The notes under the pieces are model-generated. The model saw only the letters and a list, made by a program, of their open reading frames with translations, was not told the DNA's origin and did no database searches. A DNA stretch of 64,000 bases from the NCBI RefSeq assembly GCF_000153185.1, contig NZ_CH724149.1:1004071-1068070 (forward strand), read 5' to 3'. The stretch comes from Reinekea blandensis MED297 (lineage in GTDB: Bacteria > Pseudomonadota > Gammaproteobacteria > Pseudomonadales > Natronospirillaceae). The position numbers and the translations under genes were made by a program. Below are positions 34,745 through 44,517 of this stretch, piece after piece (the stretch's first letter is position 1; the number at the start of each line of letters is the position of its first letter).

Positions 34745-35572
34745 ATGGCCTTGCCAGAACAGTCCCCACTGGGTAAACAGAGTGCTTATGTTGACACTTA
34801 CACGCCTTCATTGCTATTCCCGATCCCCCGTCAGGATAAGCGCGATGAGATTGGTGTGTCGGGTGATCTGCCGTTCCAGGGGGTTGATATCTGGAACGCT
34901 TATGAACTGTCTTGGTTAAACCAACGGGGTAAGCCCGTGGTGGCATTGGCCGAGTTTTTCATACCGGCGGACAGTAAAAATATTATTGAATCCAAGTCAT
35001 TCAAACTGTATCTGAACACCTTTAATCAGACACGATTTGCCTCTGCACGAGACGTACAGGACCGTTTAACGGAAGATCTGAGTACTGCGGCTCAGGCTCC
35101 GGTTAAGGTGACGGTCGTTGAGCTTGGTCAGGCAGGACACAGTGCCGATATTTACCAATGGAATGCACAGTGCATTGATGATCTTGATATCGACGTGACT
35201 CAGTATCATGCCGATCCGAGTATCTTGAGCATTGAAGATGGTGAACCGGTTCACGAGCGGCTGTGTTCTCATCTGCTGAAGTCAAACTGCCTGGTCACCG
35301 GCCAGCCGGATTGGGGCAGCGTGCTGATCGAATATCGGGGGCCGAAAATCAATCACGACGCGTTGCTCGCCTATCTGATTTCTTTCCGGCAGCACAATGA
35401 GTTCCATGAACAGTGCGTGGAGCGGATTTTTGTCGATCTGATGGCTCAGTGTGATTGCCAGGAACTGACGGTGTACGCGCGATATGTCCGTCGCGGCGGT
35501 CTCGATATTAATCCCTATCGATCGAACCGGCCAGACGCATACCCGGAAAACGAACGATTGGTCCGGCAGTAG
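34745..35572 (+). CDS. queF: NADPH-dependent 7-cyano-7-deazaguanine reductase
   Basis: QueF reduces preQ0 to preQ1 in queuosine synthesis, a nitrile-to-amine reduction. The 275-residue protein is the long, two-half type of gammaproteobacteria. The catalytic Cys is in S-N-C-L-V-T-G-Q-P-D-W-G-S, which also holds the catalytic Asp. The NADPH-binding E-S-K-S-F-K-L-Y segment is in the N-terminal half. It lies 34 bp after the exporter permease and is convergent with the cyclase gene. Confidence 0.97.
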   Translation: MALPEQSPLGKQSAYVDTYTPSLLFPIPRQDKRDEIGVSGDLPFQGVDIWNAYELSWLNQRGKPVVALAEFFIPADSKNIIESKSFKLYLNTFNQTRFASARDVQDRLTEDLSTAAQAPVKVTVVELGQAGHSADIYQWNAQCIDDLDIDVTQYHADPSILSIEDGEPVHERLCSHLLKSNCLVTGQPDWGSVLIEYRGPKINHDALLAYLISFRQHNEFHEQCVERIFVDLMAQCDCQELTVYARYVRRGGLDINPYRSNRPDAYPENERLVRQ

Positions 35573-35575
35573 GCT

Positions 35576-37033
35576 TTAAATCGATTTATCCGTCAGGGTG
35601 CTTTTTACCTTATCGATCATGTCGATGATCTTATCTTTGTCATACTGACGGATTTTTTCCATGTCCATGGACATGGAAAAACCCTCAAGATCCAGCTCGG
35701 TAAATGAGCGACGGGCACCCAGGTCTTTGCGGAAGTCCACCACCTGATAAACGGGGATAGGTCGGCTGAACCCTTTAGCCCGGATCTGTCCTTTTTCCCG
35801 GCACAAAATGCGATCCTTAATCAGTGAGAAGGTCTCATAGGACACCAGAATTTCGGAAGGTTCTGCGGAGGACTCCAATCGCGACGCGAGGTTGACCTCC
35901 TTGCCGAGCAGGGTGTAGTCCATTCTTGTTTCAGCACCGAAGTTTCCGACCGTACAGTATCCAGTATTAATGCCCATGCGAATTTCGAGAGGCTGTTGAA
36001 TACCTTGGGCGCGCCAGCGCTGGCGCAATACCTTCATGTGTTTGCGCATTTCGATCGCCATCGCAACACAGGCTTCGGCGTCCTGCTTTACGCCTTTGGT
36101 TTCCGGGTCACCAAAGAACACCATAATGGCATCACCAATAAACTTATCGATGGTGCCACCGTGCTTCATGACGATTTTACTCATTTCAGTCAGATAGGTG
36201 TTAATCAGCGCGGTTAATGATTCGGATTCCATCTGCTCGGACAGTTCGCTGAAACCTTTAATATCAGAGAAAAAGATCACCAGACGCTTGCGTTTGGTTT
36301 CCAGCTTAACGTCTTGTTTCCCGCTGAAGATGTTTTCCCAGACCTGGGGCGATAAATATTTGGATAGCTTGCGCGATAAGGATCGGTACTTTTCATTTTG
36401 CTTATACATTTCCAAACGCGCCGCTTTCAGACGTCTGGCCGATTGATTGGTATAGAAGGCCGTGATGGCGACGTACAAGCCGGTACCAAAGGCTGCAATC
36501 AGTGAAGTCAGCAGCGGCGGTTCGGTAATCTGAAAGTTCGGAATGAAATAGAACATCAGGAAGGCGCCTGCAGACATGAAACTCAGGCACAGCATGTAGG
36601 CCAGGGCCTGCCCCATGGCAATGAAACTGGCGTTGGCCATAATCAGTATGAAGATGGTCGGTATGATGGGCAGTCCCATGACCACCAAAACCGTACCGAT
36701 GAAGAAGGCATCAAACAGAATCAGCGTGTACCCGACTTGTTTCGGGTAGCGACGACGCAACCTAAGACTGGCAAAGCGGACTAATGTCGGGTAGGCAAGA
36801 CAAAAGGCGACCACCAGCGAGTAAAACTGAGAGATACCGCCATAGGTGATACTGCTGACCAGTGTTCCGGCAAGGGTCAGATAAATGATGGATCTGGAGT
36901 TGAATTCTGCTGAAATCGACAGCACGGTAAAGTCATCGAACAACTCAAGCTCTTGGGTGGCTGAGTGATTGCGGCTTTTCGCTGAGGGTGTCTTCCCGTT
37001 TTGTTGTTGTCGTTTGGCCGGCCGTGTCGCCAT
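35576..37033 (-). CDS. Membrane class III adenylate/guanylate cyclase
   Basis: 485 residues. About residues 45-195 contain roughly six hydrophobic segments that form a membrane input domain. A linker (200-248) with a charged helical stretch leads to the class III cyclase domain (250-430). The metal-binding aspartates are in F-F-S-D-I-K-G-F (Asp257) and F-I-G-D-A-I-M-V-F-F-G (Asp301). N-L-A-S-R-L-E-S carries the usual Asn and Arg. A 40-residue tail follows. Product (cAMP or cGMP) and signal cannot be fixed from sequence. Its stop is 3 bp from the queF stop. Confidence 0.92.
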   Translation of the reverse strand: MATRPAKRQQQNGKTPSAKSRNHSATQELELFDDFTVLSISAEFNSRSIIYLTLAGTLVSSITYGGISQFYSLVVAFCLAYPTLVRFASLRLRRRYPKQVGYTLILFDAFFIGTVLVVMGLPIIPTIFILIMANASFIAMGQALAYMLCLSFMSAGAFLMFYFIPNFQITEPPLLTSLIAAFGTGLYVAITAFYTNQSARRLKAARLEMYKQNEKYRSLSRKLSKYLSPQVWENIFSGKQDVKLETKRKRLVIFFSDIKGFSELSEQMESESLTALINTYLTEMSKIVMKHGGTIDKFIGDAIMVFFGDPETKGVKQDAEACVAMAIEMRKHMKVLRQRWRAQGIQQPLEIRMGINTGYCTVGNFGAETRMDYTLLGKEVNLASRLESSAEPSEILVSYETFSLIKDRILCREKGQIRAKGFSRPIPVYQVVDFRKDLGARRSFTELDLEGFSMSMDMEKIRQYDKDKIIDMIDKVKSTLTDKSI

Positions 37034-37130
37034 AAGAACTGGTTACCTGTATTTCCAACGGTGATGAATGGGGTGCACGTTATCGATATGATAATGTACT
37101 GCAAAACAGACTGTAAATCATGGGATTATC

Positions 37131-37724
37131 ATGACAATTAAACAGAATCCCGGGCTGGTTGATGGCCTGCGGTTTCGGGTTTCGCACCCGAAGCTGTCGG
37201 AACCGATGCCCAGCGACGAGGAACTGGCCACAGCCTATCAGGCCGCATTTAGGGCGCCGGACCACGCGTGGTTAAGGCCGTGGCGGTTTATTGAATGCCG
37301 CCATGACGAACGTGAGCGTTTAGGTGAGATGTTTGTGGAAGGATTACTGGCTGATGGCACTTCATTGCCAGAGCATAAACTGGAGAAAATCCGCAAAGGT
37401 CCCTTGCGAGCCCCGCTCGTGATTGTCTGTTACGCCCGGATCATTGACCACGTTAAAGTCCCCCGCTTGGAACAGGAAATCGCGACTGGGTGTGCCGCCA
37501 ATAATCTGGTGTCGGCGCTTTATGGTTTAGGCTATGCGGCGGTGTGGCGGAGCGGGCATCCGGCATTTTCTTCCGGGGTCAGACAGCGTTTGAACCTGGA
37601 TGAGTCATCGCAGATTGTCGGCATGCTCTATGTGGGCAGTCCCGTCGGAGATGTAAAGAAAGTGCCGGAGTTAGAGCGCGCCGATTTCGTAACGACCTTG
37701 TCTGAACAGGTCGATCTGACTTAA
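37131..37724 (+). CDS. Nitroreductase family protein (YdjA-like)
   Basis: A flavin-dependent nitroreductase-fold protein of 197 residues. Family marks are F-R-A-P-D-H-A-W-L-R-P-W-R-F, where YdjA has A-P-x-H-x-x-L-x-P-W, and the C-terminal I-V-G-M-L-Y-V-G-S-P-V-G. The small size and Trp-rich start fit the YdjA subgroup (FMN, NADPH). The physiological substrate is unknown. Confidence 0.88.
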   Translation: MTIKQNPGLVDGLRFRVSHPKLSEPMPSDEELATAYQAAFRAPDHAWLRPWRFIECRHDERERLGEMFVEGLLADGTSLPEHKLEKIRKGPLRAPLVIVCYARIIDHVKVPRLEQEIATGCAANNLVSALYGLGYAAVWRSGHPAFSSGVRQRLNLDESSQIVGMLYVGSPVGDVKKVPELERADFVTTLSEQVDLT

Positions 37725-37749
37725 AATTCTTTTCGACACAGATGAGGAT

Positions 37750-37777
37750 TTGACTCAGAGTTAACACTCGCTAAATC
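37750..37777 (+). promoter_or_regulatory. Candidate promoter of the tRNA-Ser/tRNA-Pro unit
   Basis: TTGACT (37750-37755), a 16-bp spacer and TAAATC (37772-37777), about 63 bp before the tRNA-Ser gene. Confidence 0.45.
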
Positions 37778-37839
37778 ATTGTTTTTGAAAGATAAACCTT
37801 GAAATCTTCAAAACTATCCATTAAAGTGCGCGCCTCTTC

Positions 37840-37929
37840 GGTGAGTTGTCCGAGTGGCTGAAGGAGCACGCCTGGAAAGCGTGTATACGAGAAATCGTAT
37901 CGAGAGTTCGAATCTCTCACTCACCGCCA
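37840..37929 (+). tRNA. tRNA-Ser (anticodon GGA), CCA encoded
   Basis: A 90-nt class II tRNA. The acceptor stem GGTGAG pairs with CTCACC, the anticodon loop is in CACGCCT-GGA-AAGCGTG, and there is a long variable arm and a T-arm with GTTCGAATC. The GCCA 3' end is encoded. Confidence 0.96.
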
Positions 37930-37933
37930 ACGT

Positions 37934-38010
<77 letters not shown>

Positions 38011-38330
38011 ACTTTCTGTTTTGTCAGCTTAGTATCGCCCATTTCAGGGTCGGGTCCGAAGGCGGCCCCGTTCAAATCCCTCTGCTCCGACCAACTTTCT
38101 GTTTTGTCAGCTTAGTATCGCTCATTTCAGGGTCGGGTCCGAAGGCGGCCCCGTTCGAGTCCCTCTGCTCCGGCCAACTTCCTGTTTTGTCAGCTTAGTA
38201 TCGTCCATTTCAGGGTCGTGTCCGAAGGCGGCCCCGTTCGAATCCCTCTGCTCCGACCAACTTCCTGTTTTGTCAGCTTAGTATCGCCCATTACAGGGTC
38301 GGGTCCGTTTGCTTCGATCACTTTCTTATA
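38011..38330 (+). repeat. 83-bp tandem repeats carrying the 3' end of tRNA-Pro (rtT-like)
   Basis: Units start at 38011, 38094, 38177 and 38260, with an exact 83-bp period. The first three each have about 59 bp of spacer sequence (starting ACTTTCTGTTTTGTCAGC) followed by a 24-nt copy of the tRNA-Pro 3' end at 38070-38093, 38153-38176 and 38236-38259. A fourth, shortened unit lacks the middle and ends in a decayed copy near 38310-38328. The copies differ by a few substitutions. E. coli tyrT is followed by similar repeats with tRNA-Tyr 3' ends. The region 38331-38509 shows nothing recognisable. Confidence 0.85.
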
Positions 38331-38509
38331 TCTCAGAATGACTGTCAGTTCGGTGGCTACCTTATAAAGGTTAAGTCCATGACGTATGTGCGTTGTTTTT
38401 CTGTAGGCCAATCTCCGGCTGAGAAATATCAGTAACGGCTTACCTGTTTGCGGCGAGTTTATTCGAGAAACGAGGTTTTTCAGAGGGAGGAGGAGAGAGC
38501 TAGTGGAAT

Positions 38510-38530
38510 GCCTGCCTTGGGGAGGCAGGC
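38510..38530 (-). terminator. Hairpin after comEA
   Basis: GCCTGCCT (38510-38517) pairs with AGGCAGGC (38523-38530), 16 bp past the comEA stop. There is no U-tract on the minus strand, so terminator strength is uncertain. Confidence 0.45.
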
Positions 38531-38545
38531 GGAAATGTCTGTCGG

Positions 38546-39061
<516 letters not shown>

Positions 39062-39069
39062 TTAGGCTA

Positions 39070-39144
39070 ATTGTTAACAATATAGATTGATATTCCGAGT
39101 AATCTCAGTAAAGTCACGCCAATTACTTAGGTATTGTTAACAAA
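39070..39144. promoter_or_regulatory. Two palindromic operators before the prp operon
   Basis: ATTGTTAACAAT (39070-39081) and ATTGTTAACAAA (39133-39144) share the core TTGTTAACAA. Their centres are 63 bp apart, six turns of DNA. The second ends two bases before the gntR start codon and covers its ribosome-binding region. They are probably sites for the GntR regulator encoded next, allowing a repression loop. The rest of the 286-bp gap is AT-rich with no other clear feature. Confidence 0.65.
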
Positions 39145-39146
39145 AT

Positions 39147-39794
39147 ATGACTCAAACTGAACAGGCATACCATCATTTGCTGGAAGCCATTGTTAAAGGC
39201 GACATTTTACCGGGTACCCGGTTGCGCGAAGCTGACCTCAGCCGCGAACTGGGGTTGGGTCGTGGACCTTTGCGCGACGCCTTGCATCGGCTGGAAAGCC
39301 GGAAAATGGTTAATAAAGTCCCACACGTCGGTGCCCAGGTGGTGGACTTTAATCCGGTAGAAATGATTGAAATTTATGAACTGCGTGAGCGGCTCGAAGG
39401 CATGGCGTGCGAACTGGCCGCAGAACGGATGTCAGACGATGACCTTGCCGCATTGGGCGAGTTGTTGACCACGCATCGCCAGTTCGTCGAAAAGCACAGT
39501 GGCGAAGCCTACATTCAGCAGGACACGGACCTGGATTTTCACTTCCACATTATTCAGGGCGCCGGAAATTCCTGGTTAACACAGTTGCTGTGCGATGAAC
39601 TGTATCATCGGGTGCGCATGTATCGGTATCAGTCCGCACATCAGAAAGCCCGGCCTGAACGTGCCATGAAAGAACATACTCAGATTTTCGAAGCCCTCAG
39701 TAATCGAGACGGCGAGCTGGCGGCTATGTTAATGCGACGCCACATTGCAACGGCTCGGGAAAACCTCATTCGCTACATCGCAAACACACAATAA
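39147..39794 (+). CDS. GntR-family (FCD) regulator of the methylcitrate operon
   Basis: 215 residues. A winged helix-turn-helix of GntR type (residues 1-70; G-T-R-L-R-E-A-D-L-S-R-E-L-G-L-G-R-G-P-L) is followed by an FCD ligand domain (80-205; histidines in D-F-H-F-H and R-H-I-A-T). Placed directly before prpB with a 12-bp gap, the usual position of the propionate-pathway GntR regulator in pseudomonads and Shewanella. The ligand is probably methylcitrate or methylisocitrate (inference). Confidence 0.9.
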   Translation: MTQTEQAYHHLLEAIVKGDILPGTRLREADLSRELGLGRGPLRDALHRLESRKMVNKVPHVGAQVVDFNPVEMIEIYELRERLEGMACELAAERMSDDDLAALGELLTTHRQFVEKHSGEAYIQQDTDLDFHFHIIQGAGNSWLTQLLCDELYHRVRMYRYQSAHQKARPERAMKEHTQIFEALSNRDGELAAMLMRRHIATARENLIRYIANTQ

Positions 39795-39806
39795 TGGAGA
39801 GCCGCT

Positions 39807-40676
39807 ATGAGCGCAGGTAAAGCCTTCCGACAAGCCCTGAAAGATCACACACCGTTACCAATTGTTGGCACTGTCAACGCTTACAGTGCCATGCTGGCAG
39901 AGCGAGCCGGTCATGCCGCCATTTATCTGTCCGGAGGCGGTGTTGCAAACTCCTCGTTCGGTCTGCCTGACCTTGGTGTGACCTCCATGAACGACGTTGT
40001 CGAAGATGCGCGCAGAATTACCGCCGCCTGCGATTTGCCGTTGCTGGTGGACATTGATACGGGTTGGGGCGGCGCTTTTAACATTGCCCGGACCATCATG
40101 GAAATGGAACGAGCTGGTGTTGCGGCCGTGCATATTGAAGATCAGGTGGCGCAGAAACGTTGTGGTCATCGCCCGAACAAAGAGATCGTCAGCCAGGATG
40201 AGATGGTCGATCGGGTGAAAGCCGCCGTTGATGCCCGTAAAGATGATCAGTTTTTTATCATGGCGCGCACTGACGCTTTCCAGCAGGAAGGCCTGCAGGC
40301 GGCCGTTGAACGAGCCAATGCCTGTGTTGAAGCCGGTGCTGATGGCATTTTTGCCGAAGCCGTGCACACGCTAGAAGATTATCGTGCATTCACCGACGCA
40401 TTGAACGTCCCGGTATTGGCCAACATTACCGAGTTTGGTCAGACGCCTCTGTTTAATCAGCAGGAGTTGGCTGACGCGGGTTGCGCCATGGTGTTGTATC
40501 CGTTGAGTGCGTTCCGGGCGATGAGTCAGGCGGCTCTTAACGTTTATCAGCACATCAAACGAGATGGCGATCAAAAAGCCGTTGTCGATTCCATGCAAAC
40601 CCGAATGGATCTCTACGATGTGCTGAACTACCACGATTTTGAAGAAAAACTCGATGCCTTATTTGCCAAAAAATAA
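39807..40676 (+). CDS. prpB: Methylisocitrate lyase
   Basis: Splits 2-methylisocitrate into pyruvate and succinate, the last step of the methylcitrate cycle. The 289-residue protein shows the isocitrate-lyase superfamily core: V-D-I-D-T-G-W-G-G (metal site), I-E-D-Q-V and the active-site loop K-R-C-G-H (K-K-C-G-H in E. coli PrpB). GGAGAG precedes the ATG. Confidence 0.96.
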   Translation: MSAGKAFRQALKDHTPLPIVGTVNAYSAMLAERAGHAAIYLSGGGVANSSFGLPDLGVTSMNDVVEDARRITAACDLPLLVDIDTGWGGAFNIARTIMEMERAGVAAVHIEDQVAQKRCGHRPNKEIVSQDEMVDRVKAAVDARKDDQFFIMARTDAFQQEGLQAAVERANACVEAGADGIFAEAVHTLEDYRAFTDALNVPVLANITEFGQTPLFNQQELADAGCAMVLYPLSAFRAMSQAALNVYQHIKRDGDQKAVVDSMQTRMDLYDVLNYHDFEEKLDALFAKK

Positions 40677-40764
40677 GCATTGAGCAAAGCCGGTAGCGTC
40701 AAAAACAACAGCAATGAGAACGTCACCGGTTCCAGTATAAGAAAACAAGAATAAGGAGAGTACT

Positions 40765-41889
40765 ATGGTAGCCAAGTCTACGAATACCGCGGGGCTACGC
40801 GGTCAGGTCGCGGGCGACACCGCCTTATGTACCGTAGGTCAGTCCGGCAGCGGTTTGACCTATTGCGGTTATGACATTGCCGATCTCGCAGAACACGCGA
40901 GTTTTGAAGAAGTAGCGTTCCTGTTGCAATACGGTGAACTGCCGACTTCGCAGGAACTGTCCAGCTATCACGAACAACTTCAGGCCAAGCGAGAACTGCC
41001 AACTGCGGTATGCGAGATACTGGAGCGTATACCGAAAGATGCTCACCCAATGGATGTGATGCGCACGGGTTGTTCAGCACTGGGCACCATTGAGCAGGAA
41101 ATGAGCTTCGACGAGCAGGATGATCACATCGTAAACATGCTCGCTAAGTTTCCCGGCATTATGGCGTACTGGTATCACTTTCACTTCAACGGCCAGCGCA
41201 TAGCCACCACATCGGATGGACAATCGATTGCTGAGCACTGGTTGGCGCTACTGACTCAGAAGTCACCAGAGTCGCTTCATATCGATACCATGCACGCCTC
41301 GTTGATTCTGTACGCGGAACATGAGTTTAACGCGTCGACGTTTGCTGCCCGTGTTGCTGCGAGCACGTTGACGGATATCTACAGCGCGGTTACCGCTGCC
41401 ATCGGTACGCTGCGAGGACCACTGCATGGTGGAGCAAACGAAGCGGCCATGGCACTAATCAGTTCTTTTGAATCGCCAGACGATGCGGAACAGAAGCTGA
41501 TGGGGATGCTTGAACGCAAAGATAAAATCATGGGCTTTGGTCACGCGGTTTACCGCACCAGTGACCCACGAAACGTTGTGATTAAGCAATGGTCTAAAAA
41601 AATCTCGGAGGCCGTCGGGGATACCCGGCTATACGACATCTCTGAACGTTGCGAAAAAGTGATGTGGAGAGAAAAAGAACTGTTTCCAAATGCCGACTTC
41701 TATCATGCATCGACTTACCACCATATGGGCATCCCAACCGATTTGTTCACGCCCATCTTTGTGATGTCACGAGTCTCCGGATGGACAGCCCATATTAAAG
41801 AGCAACGTGCCAATAACCGCATCATCCGACCCAGTGCCGGTTACGTTGGTGCCGAGCCGCGCGCCTTTGTTGCTTTGGATGATCGATAA
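40765..41889 (+). CDS. prpC: 2-methylcitrate synthase
   Basis: Condenses propionyl-CoA with oxaloacetate. 374 residues, the length of PrpC and shorter than housekeeping citrate synthase. It has citrate-synthase family motifs G-P-L-H-G-G-A-N-E-A-A and G-F-G-H-A-V-Y-R-T-S-D-P-R with the catalytic histidines, and a catalytic Asp in the C-terminal part. AAGGAGAG lies upstream of the ATG. An 88-bp gap follows prpB. Confidence 0.95.
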   Translation: MVAKSTNTAGLRGQVAGDTALCTVGQSGSGLTYCGYDIADLAEHASFEEVAFLLQYGELPTSQELSSYHEQLQAKRELPTAVCEILERIPKDAHPMDVMRTGCSALGTIEQEMSFDEQDDHIVNMLAKFPGIMAYWYHFHFNGQRIATTSDGQSIAEHWLALLTQKSPESLHIDTMHASLILYAEHEFNASTFAARVAASTLTDIYSAVTAAIGTLRGPLHGGANEAAMALISSFESPDDAEQKLMGMLERKDKIMGFGHAVYRTSDPRNVVIKQWSKKISEAVGDTRLYDISERCEKVMWREKELFPNADFYHASTYHHMGIPTDLFTPIFVMSRVSGWTAHIKEQRANNRIIRPSAGYVGAEPRAFVALDDR

Positions 41890-41901
41890 GCAGGAGTCTT
41901 T

Positions 41902-44517
41902 ATGAACACTGATTTCCGAAAACCGCTGCCAGGTACTGAACTTGAGTTCTTTGATGCCGAAGTCGCCGTCAATGCGCTTTCTGCCGGTGCCTGGGCAGAG
42001 CTGCCCTACACCTCAAAGGTGCTTGCTGAACAGTTGGTTCGTCGCTGTGACGCTACGGATTTGAACACGGCGTTGACGCAACTGATTGAACGACGTCGTG
42101 ACCAGGATTTTCCGTGGTACCCAGCGCGTGTGGTGTGCCACGACATACTCGGGCAAACGGCTCTGGTGGATCTGGCCGGGCTTCGGGATGCGATTGCACA
42201 ACGTGGAGGTGATCCGGCAGCAGTTAACCCGGTGGTGCCGACGCAGCTGATTGTGGATCACTCCCTGGCGGTGGAACACGCCGGCTTTGAAGCGGATGCC
42301 TTTGATAAGAATCGTGCGATTGAAGAGCGTCGCAATGAAGATCGGTTTCATTTTATTGAATGGACCAAGACCGCTTTTAAAAACGTCGATGTGATTCCGG
42401 CCGGGAACGGCATCATGCACCAGATTAACCTGGAGAAAATGTCACCGGTCGTTCAACAACGCGATGGTGTGGCGTTTCCGGATACCTGTGTCGGAACCGA
42501 TTCGCATACCCCGCATGTCGATGCCCTGGGTGTGATTGCCATTGGCGTGGGTGGGTTAGAAGCTGAAACTGTTATGTTGGGACGCCCATCGATGATGCGG
42601 TTGCCCGACATTGTCGGTGTGGAACTGACGGGTAAGCGACAGCCCGGTATTACGGCAACAGACATTGTGTTGGCTTTGACGGAGTTTTTGCGTAAAGAGC
42701 GGGTTGTCTCCGCCTATCTGGAGTTCTACGGCGAGGGCGCTCGGGATCTGACCATTGGCGATCGCGCCACCATTTCTAACATGACGCCGGAGTTTGGTGC
42801 CTCGGCAGGCCTGTTTTATATCGACGAACAAACGCTGGATTATCTGACCCTGACCGGCCGTGAACCTGAGCAGGTCGCGTTGGTTGAAACTTATGCCAAG
42901 CAGATGGGGCTTTGGGCCGATGCGATGACGGGGGCTCGCTATGAGCGTGTCTTAACTTTTGATTTGTCATCGGTGGAGCGCACGATGGCCGGCCCCTCGA
43001 ACCCACATCGCCGATTACCTACGCGCTCGCTGGCAACCGAAGGACCGGCGACCGGTTTGGAACTGGCACGACAACAGGAAGCCGATGGATTGCTGCCGGA
43101 TGGTGCGGTCATCATCGCAGCCATTACGTCCTGCACAAACACATCCAATCCACGCAACGTTGTTGCCGCCGGGTTGCTGGCCAAAAAAGCCAATGAACTG
43201 GGGTTGATTCGAAAACCGTGGGTTAAGTCATCTTTTGCGCCCGGTTCACGAGTGGCGCGTCTGTATCTTGAAGAAGCCGGGTTGCTGTCGGAGCTGGAAT
43301 CACTGGGCTTTGGAATCGTCGCCTATGCCTGTACAACCTGTAATGGCATGAGTGGCGCACTGGATCCGGTCATCCAACAGGAGATCATCGACCGCGATCT
43401 TTATGCCACGGCCGTACTCTCAGGAAACCGTAACTTTGACGGTCGCATCCACCCTTACGCTAAACAGGCGTTTTTGGCGTCACCGCCGTTGGTCGTTGCC
43501 TATGCCTTGGCTGGCACCGTGCGGTTTGATATTGAACGGGATATTCTCGGGCAGGATGCACAAGGGCGCGATATCCGGCTGGCGGACCTGTGGCCGAGTG
43601 ATGAAGAAATCGATGACATAGTGCAGCGCTTTGTGAAACCGCAACAGTTTCGTGATGTGTACATTCCGATGTTTGATCTCGACCGGACCGACACTGACAC
43701 CGACCCTCTATACCCATGGCGGGAAAAGAGCACCTATATCCGGCGCCCGCCCTACTGGGAAGGGGCATTGGCTAAACCCAGAACGCTCACGGGGATGCGT
43801 CCGTTAGCGGTTCTCGGAGACAACATCACCACCGACCACCTGTCACCGTCGAACGCAATACTGGCGGACAGTGCCGCCGGTGAGTATCTGGCGAGCATGG
43901 GATTGCCTGAAGAAGATTTTAATTCTTACGCCACGCATCGTGGCGATCATCTGACTGCGCAACGTGCCACCTTTGCTAACCCGAAACTGTTGAATGAAAT
44001 GTGTCGGAACGAACAGGGTGAGATCATTCAAGGCTCACTCGCCCGATTGGAACCTGAAGGTAAAACCCTGCGCATGTGGGAAACCATTGAGTCGTACATG
44101 AACCGGGGACAGAACCTGATTATTGTCGCCGGCGCTGATTATGGTCAGGGTTCGTCGCGGGACTGGGCGGCCAAAGGGGTTCGGCTGGCCGGCGTTGAAG
44201 TCATCGTCGCTGAAGGTTTTGAGCGCATTCATCGCACCAATTTAGTGGGCATGGGCGTTTTACCATTGCAGTTCCGAGAGGGTGATACTCGCCATACTTA
44301 TGGTATCGATGGCACAGAGACCTTTGATGTGATCGGGGACATCACTCCCGGCGCGTGGTTAACCTTGGTCATTCATCGGCAGCAGGGTGATCGGGTGGAC
44401 GTTCCCGTCATCTGCCGTCTTGACACGGCCGAAGAGGTTAGGGTGTATTCTGCCGGTGGTGTATTACAACGTTTCGCGGAAGATTTTTTATCGGATAACG
44501 AACAGGTGAGTGCATGA
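41902..44517 (+). CDS. acnD: Fe-S 2-methylcitrate dehydratase AcnD
   Basis: An aconitase-family enzyme that dehydrates 2-methylcitrate. With PrpF it replaces PrpD in many gammaproteobacteria. 871 residues. Cluster cysteines are visible in S-C-T-N-T-S-N-P-R and C-T-T-C-N-G-M-S-G. The swivel-domain motif G-Q-G-S-S-R-D-W-A-A-K-G is near the C-terminus. AGGAG precedes the ATG, 12 bp after prpC. Its stop overlaps the prpF start. Confidence 0.95.
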   Translation: MNTDFRKPLPGTELEFFDAEVAVNALSAGAWAELPYTSKVLAEQLVRRCDATDLNTALTQLIERRRDQDFPWYPARVVCHDILGQTALVDLAGLRDAIAQRGGDPAAVNPVVPTQLIVDHSLAVEHAGFEADAFDKNRAIEERRNEDRFHFIEWTKTAFKNVDVIPAGNGIMHQINLEKMSPVVQQRDGVAFPDTCVGTDSHTPHVDALGVIAIGVGGLEAETVMLGRPSMMRLPDIVGVELTGKRQPGITATDIVLALTEFLRKERVVSAYLEFYGEGARDLTIGDRATISNMTPEFGASAGLFYIDEQTLDYLTLTGREPEQVALVETYAKQMGLWADAMTGARYERVLTFDLSSVERTMAGPSNPHRRLPTRSLATEGPATGLELARQQEADGLLPDGAVIIAAITSCTNTSNPRNVVAAGLLAKKANELGLIRKPWVKSSFAPGSRVARLYLEEAGLLSELESLGFGIVAYACTTCNGMSGALDPVIQQEIIDRDLYATAVLSGNRNFDGRIHPYAKQAFLASPPLVVAYALAGTVRFDIERDILGQDAQGRDIRLADLWPSDEEIDDIVQRFVKPQQFRDVYIPMFDLDRTDTDTDPLYPWREKSTYIRRPPYWEGALAKPRTLTGMRPLAVLGDNITTDHLSPSNAILADSAAGEYLASMGLPEEDFNSYATHRGDHLTAQRATFANPKLLNEMCRNEQGEIIQGSLARLEPEGKTLRMWETIESYMNRGQNLIIVAGADYGQGSSRDWAAKGVRLAGVEVIVAEGFERIHRTNLVGMGVLPLQFREGDTRHTYGIDGTETFDVIGDITPGAWLTLVIHRQQGDRVDVPVICRLDTAEEVRVYSAGGVLQRFAEDFLSDNEQVSA

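Noticed and set aside
38011-38330. CRISPR array
   Set aside because: Units are 83 bp, contiguous, with no unique spacers, and contain tRNA 3'-end sequence; no cas genes nearby.
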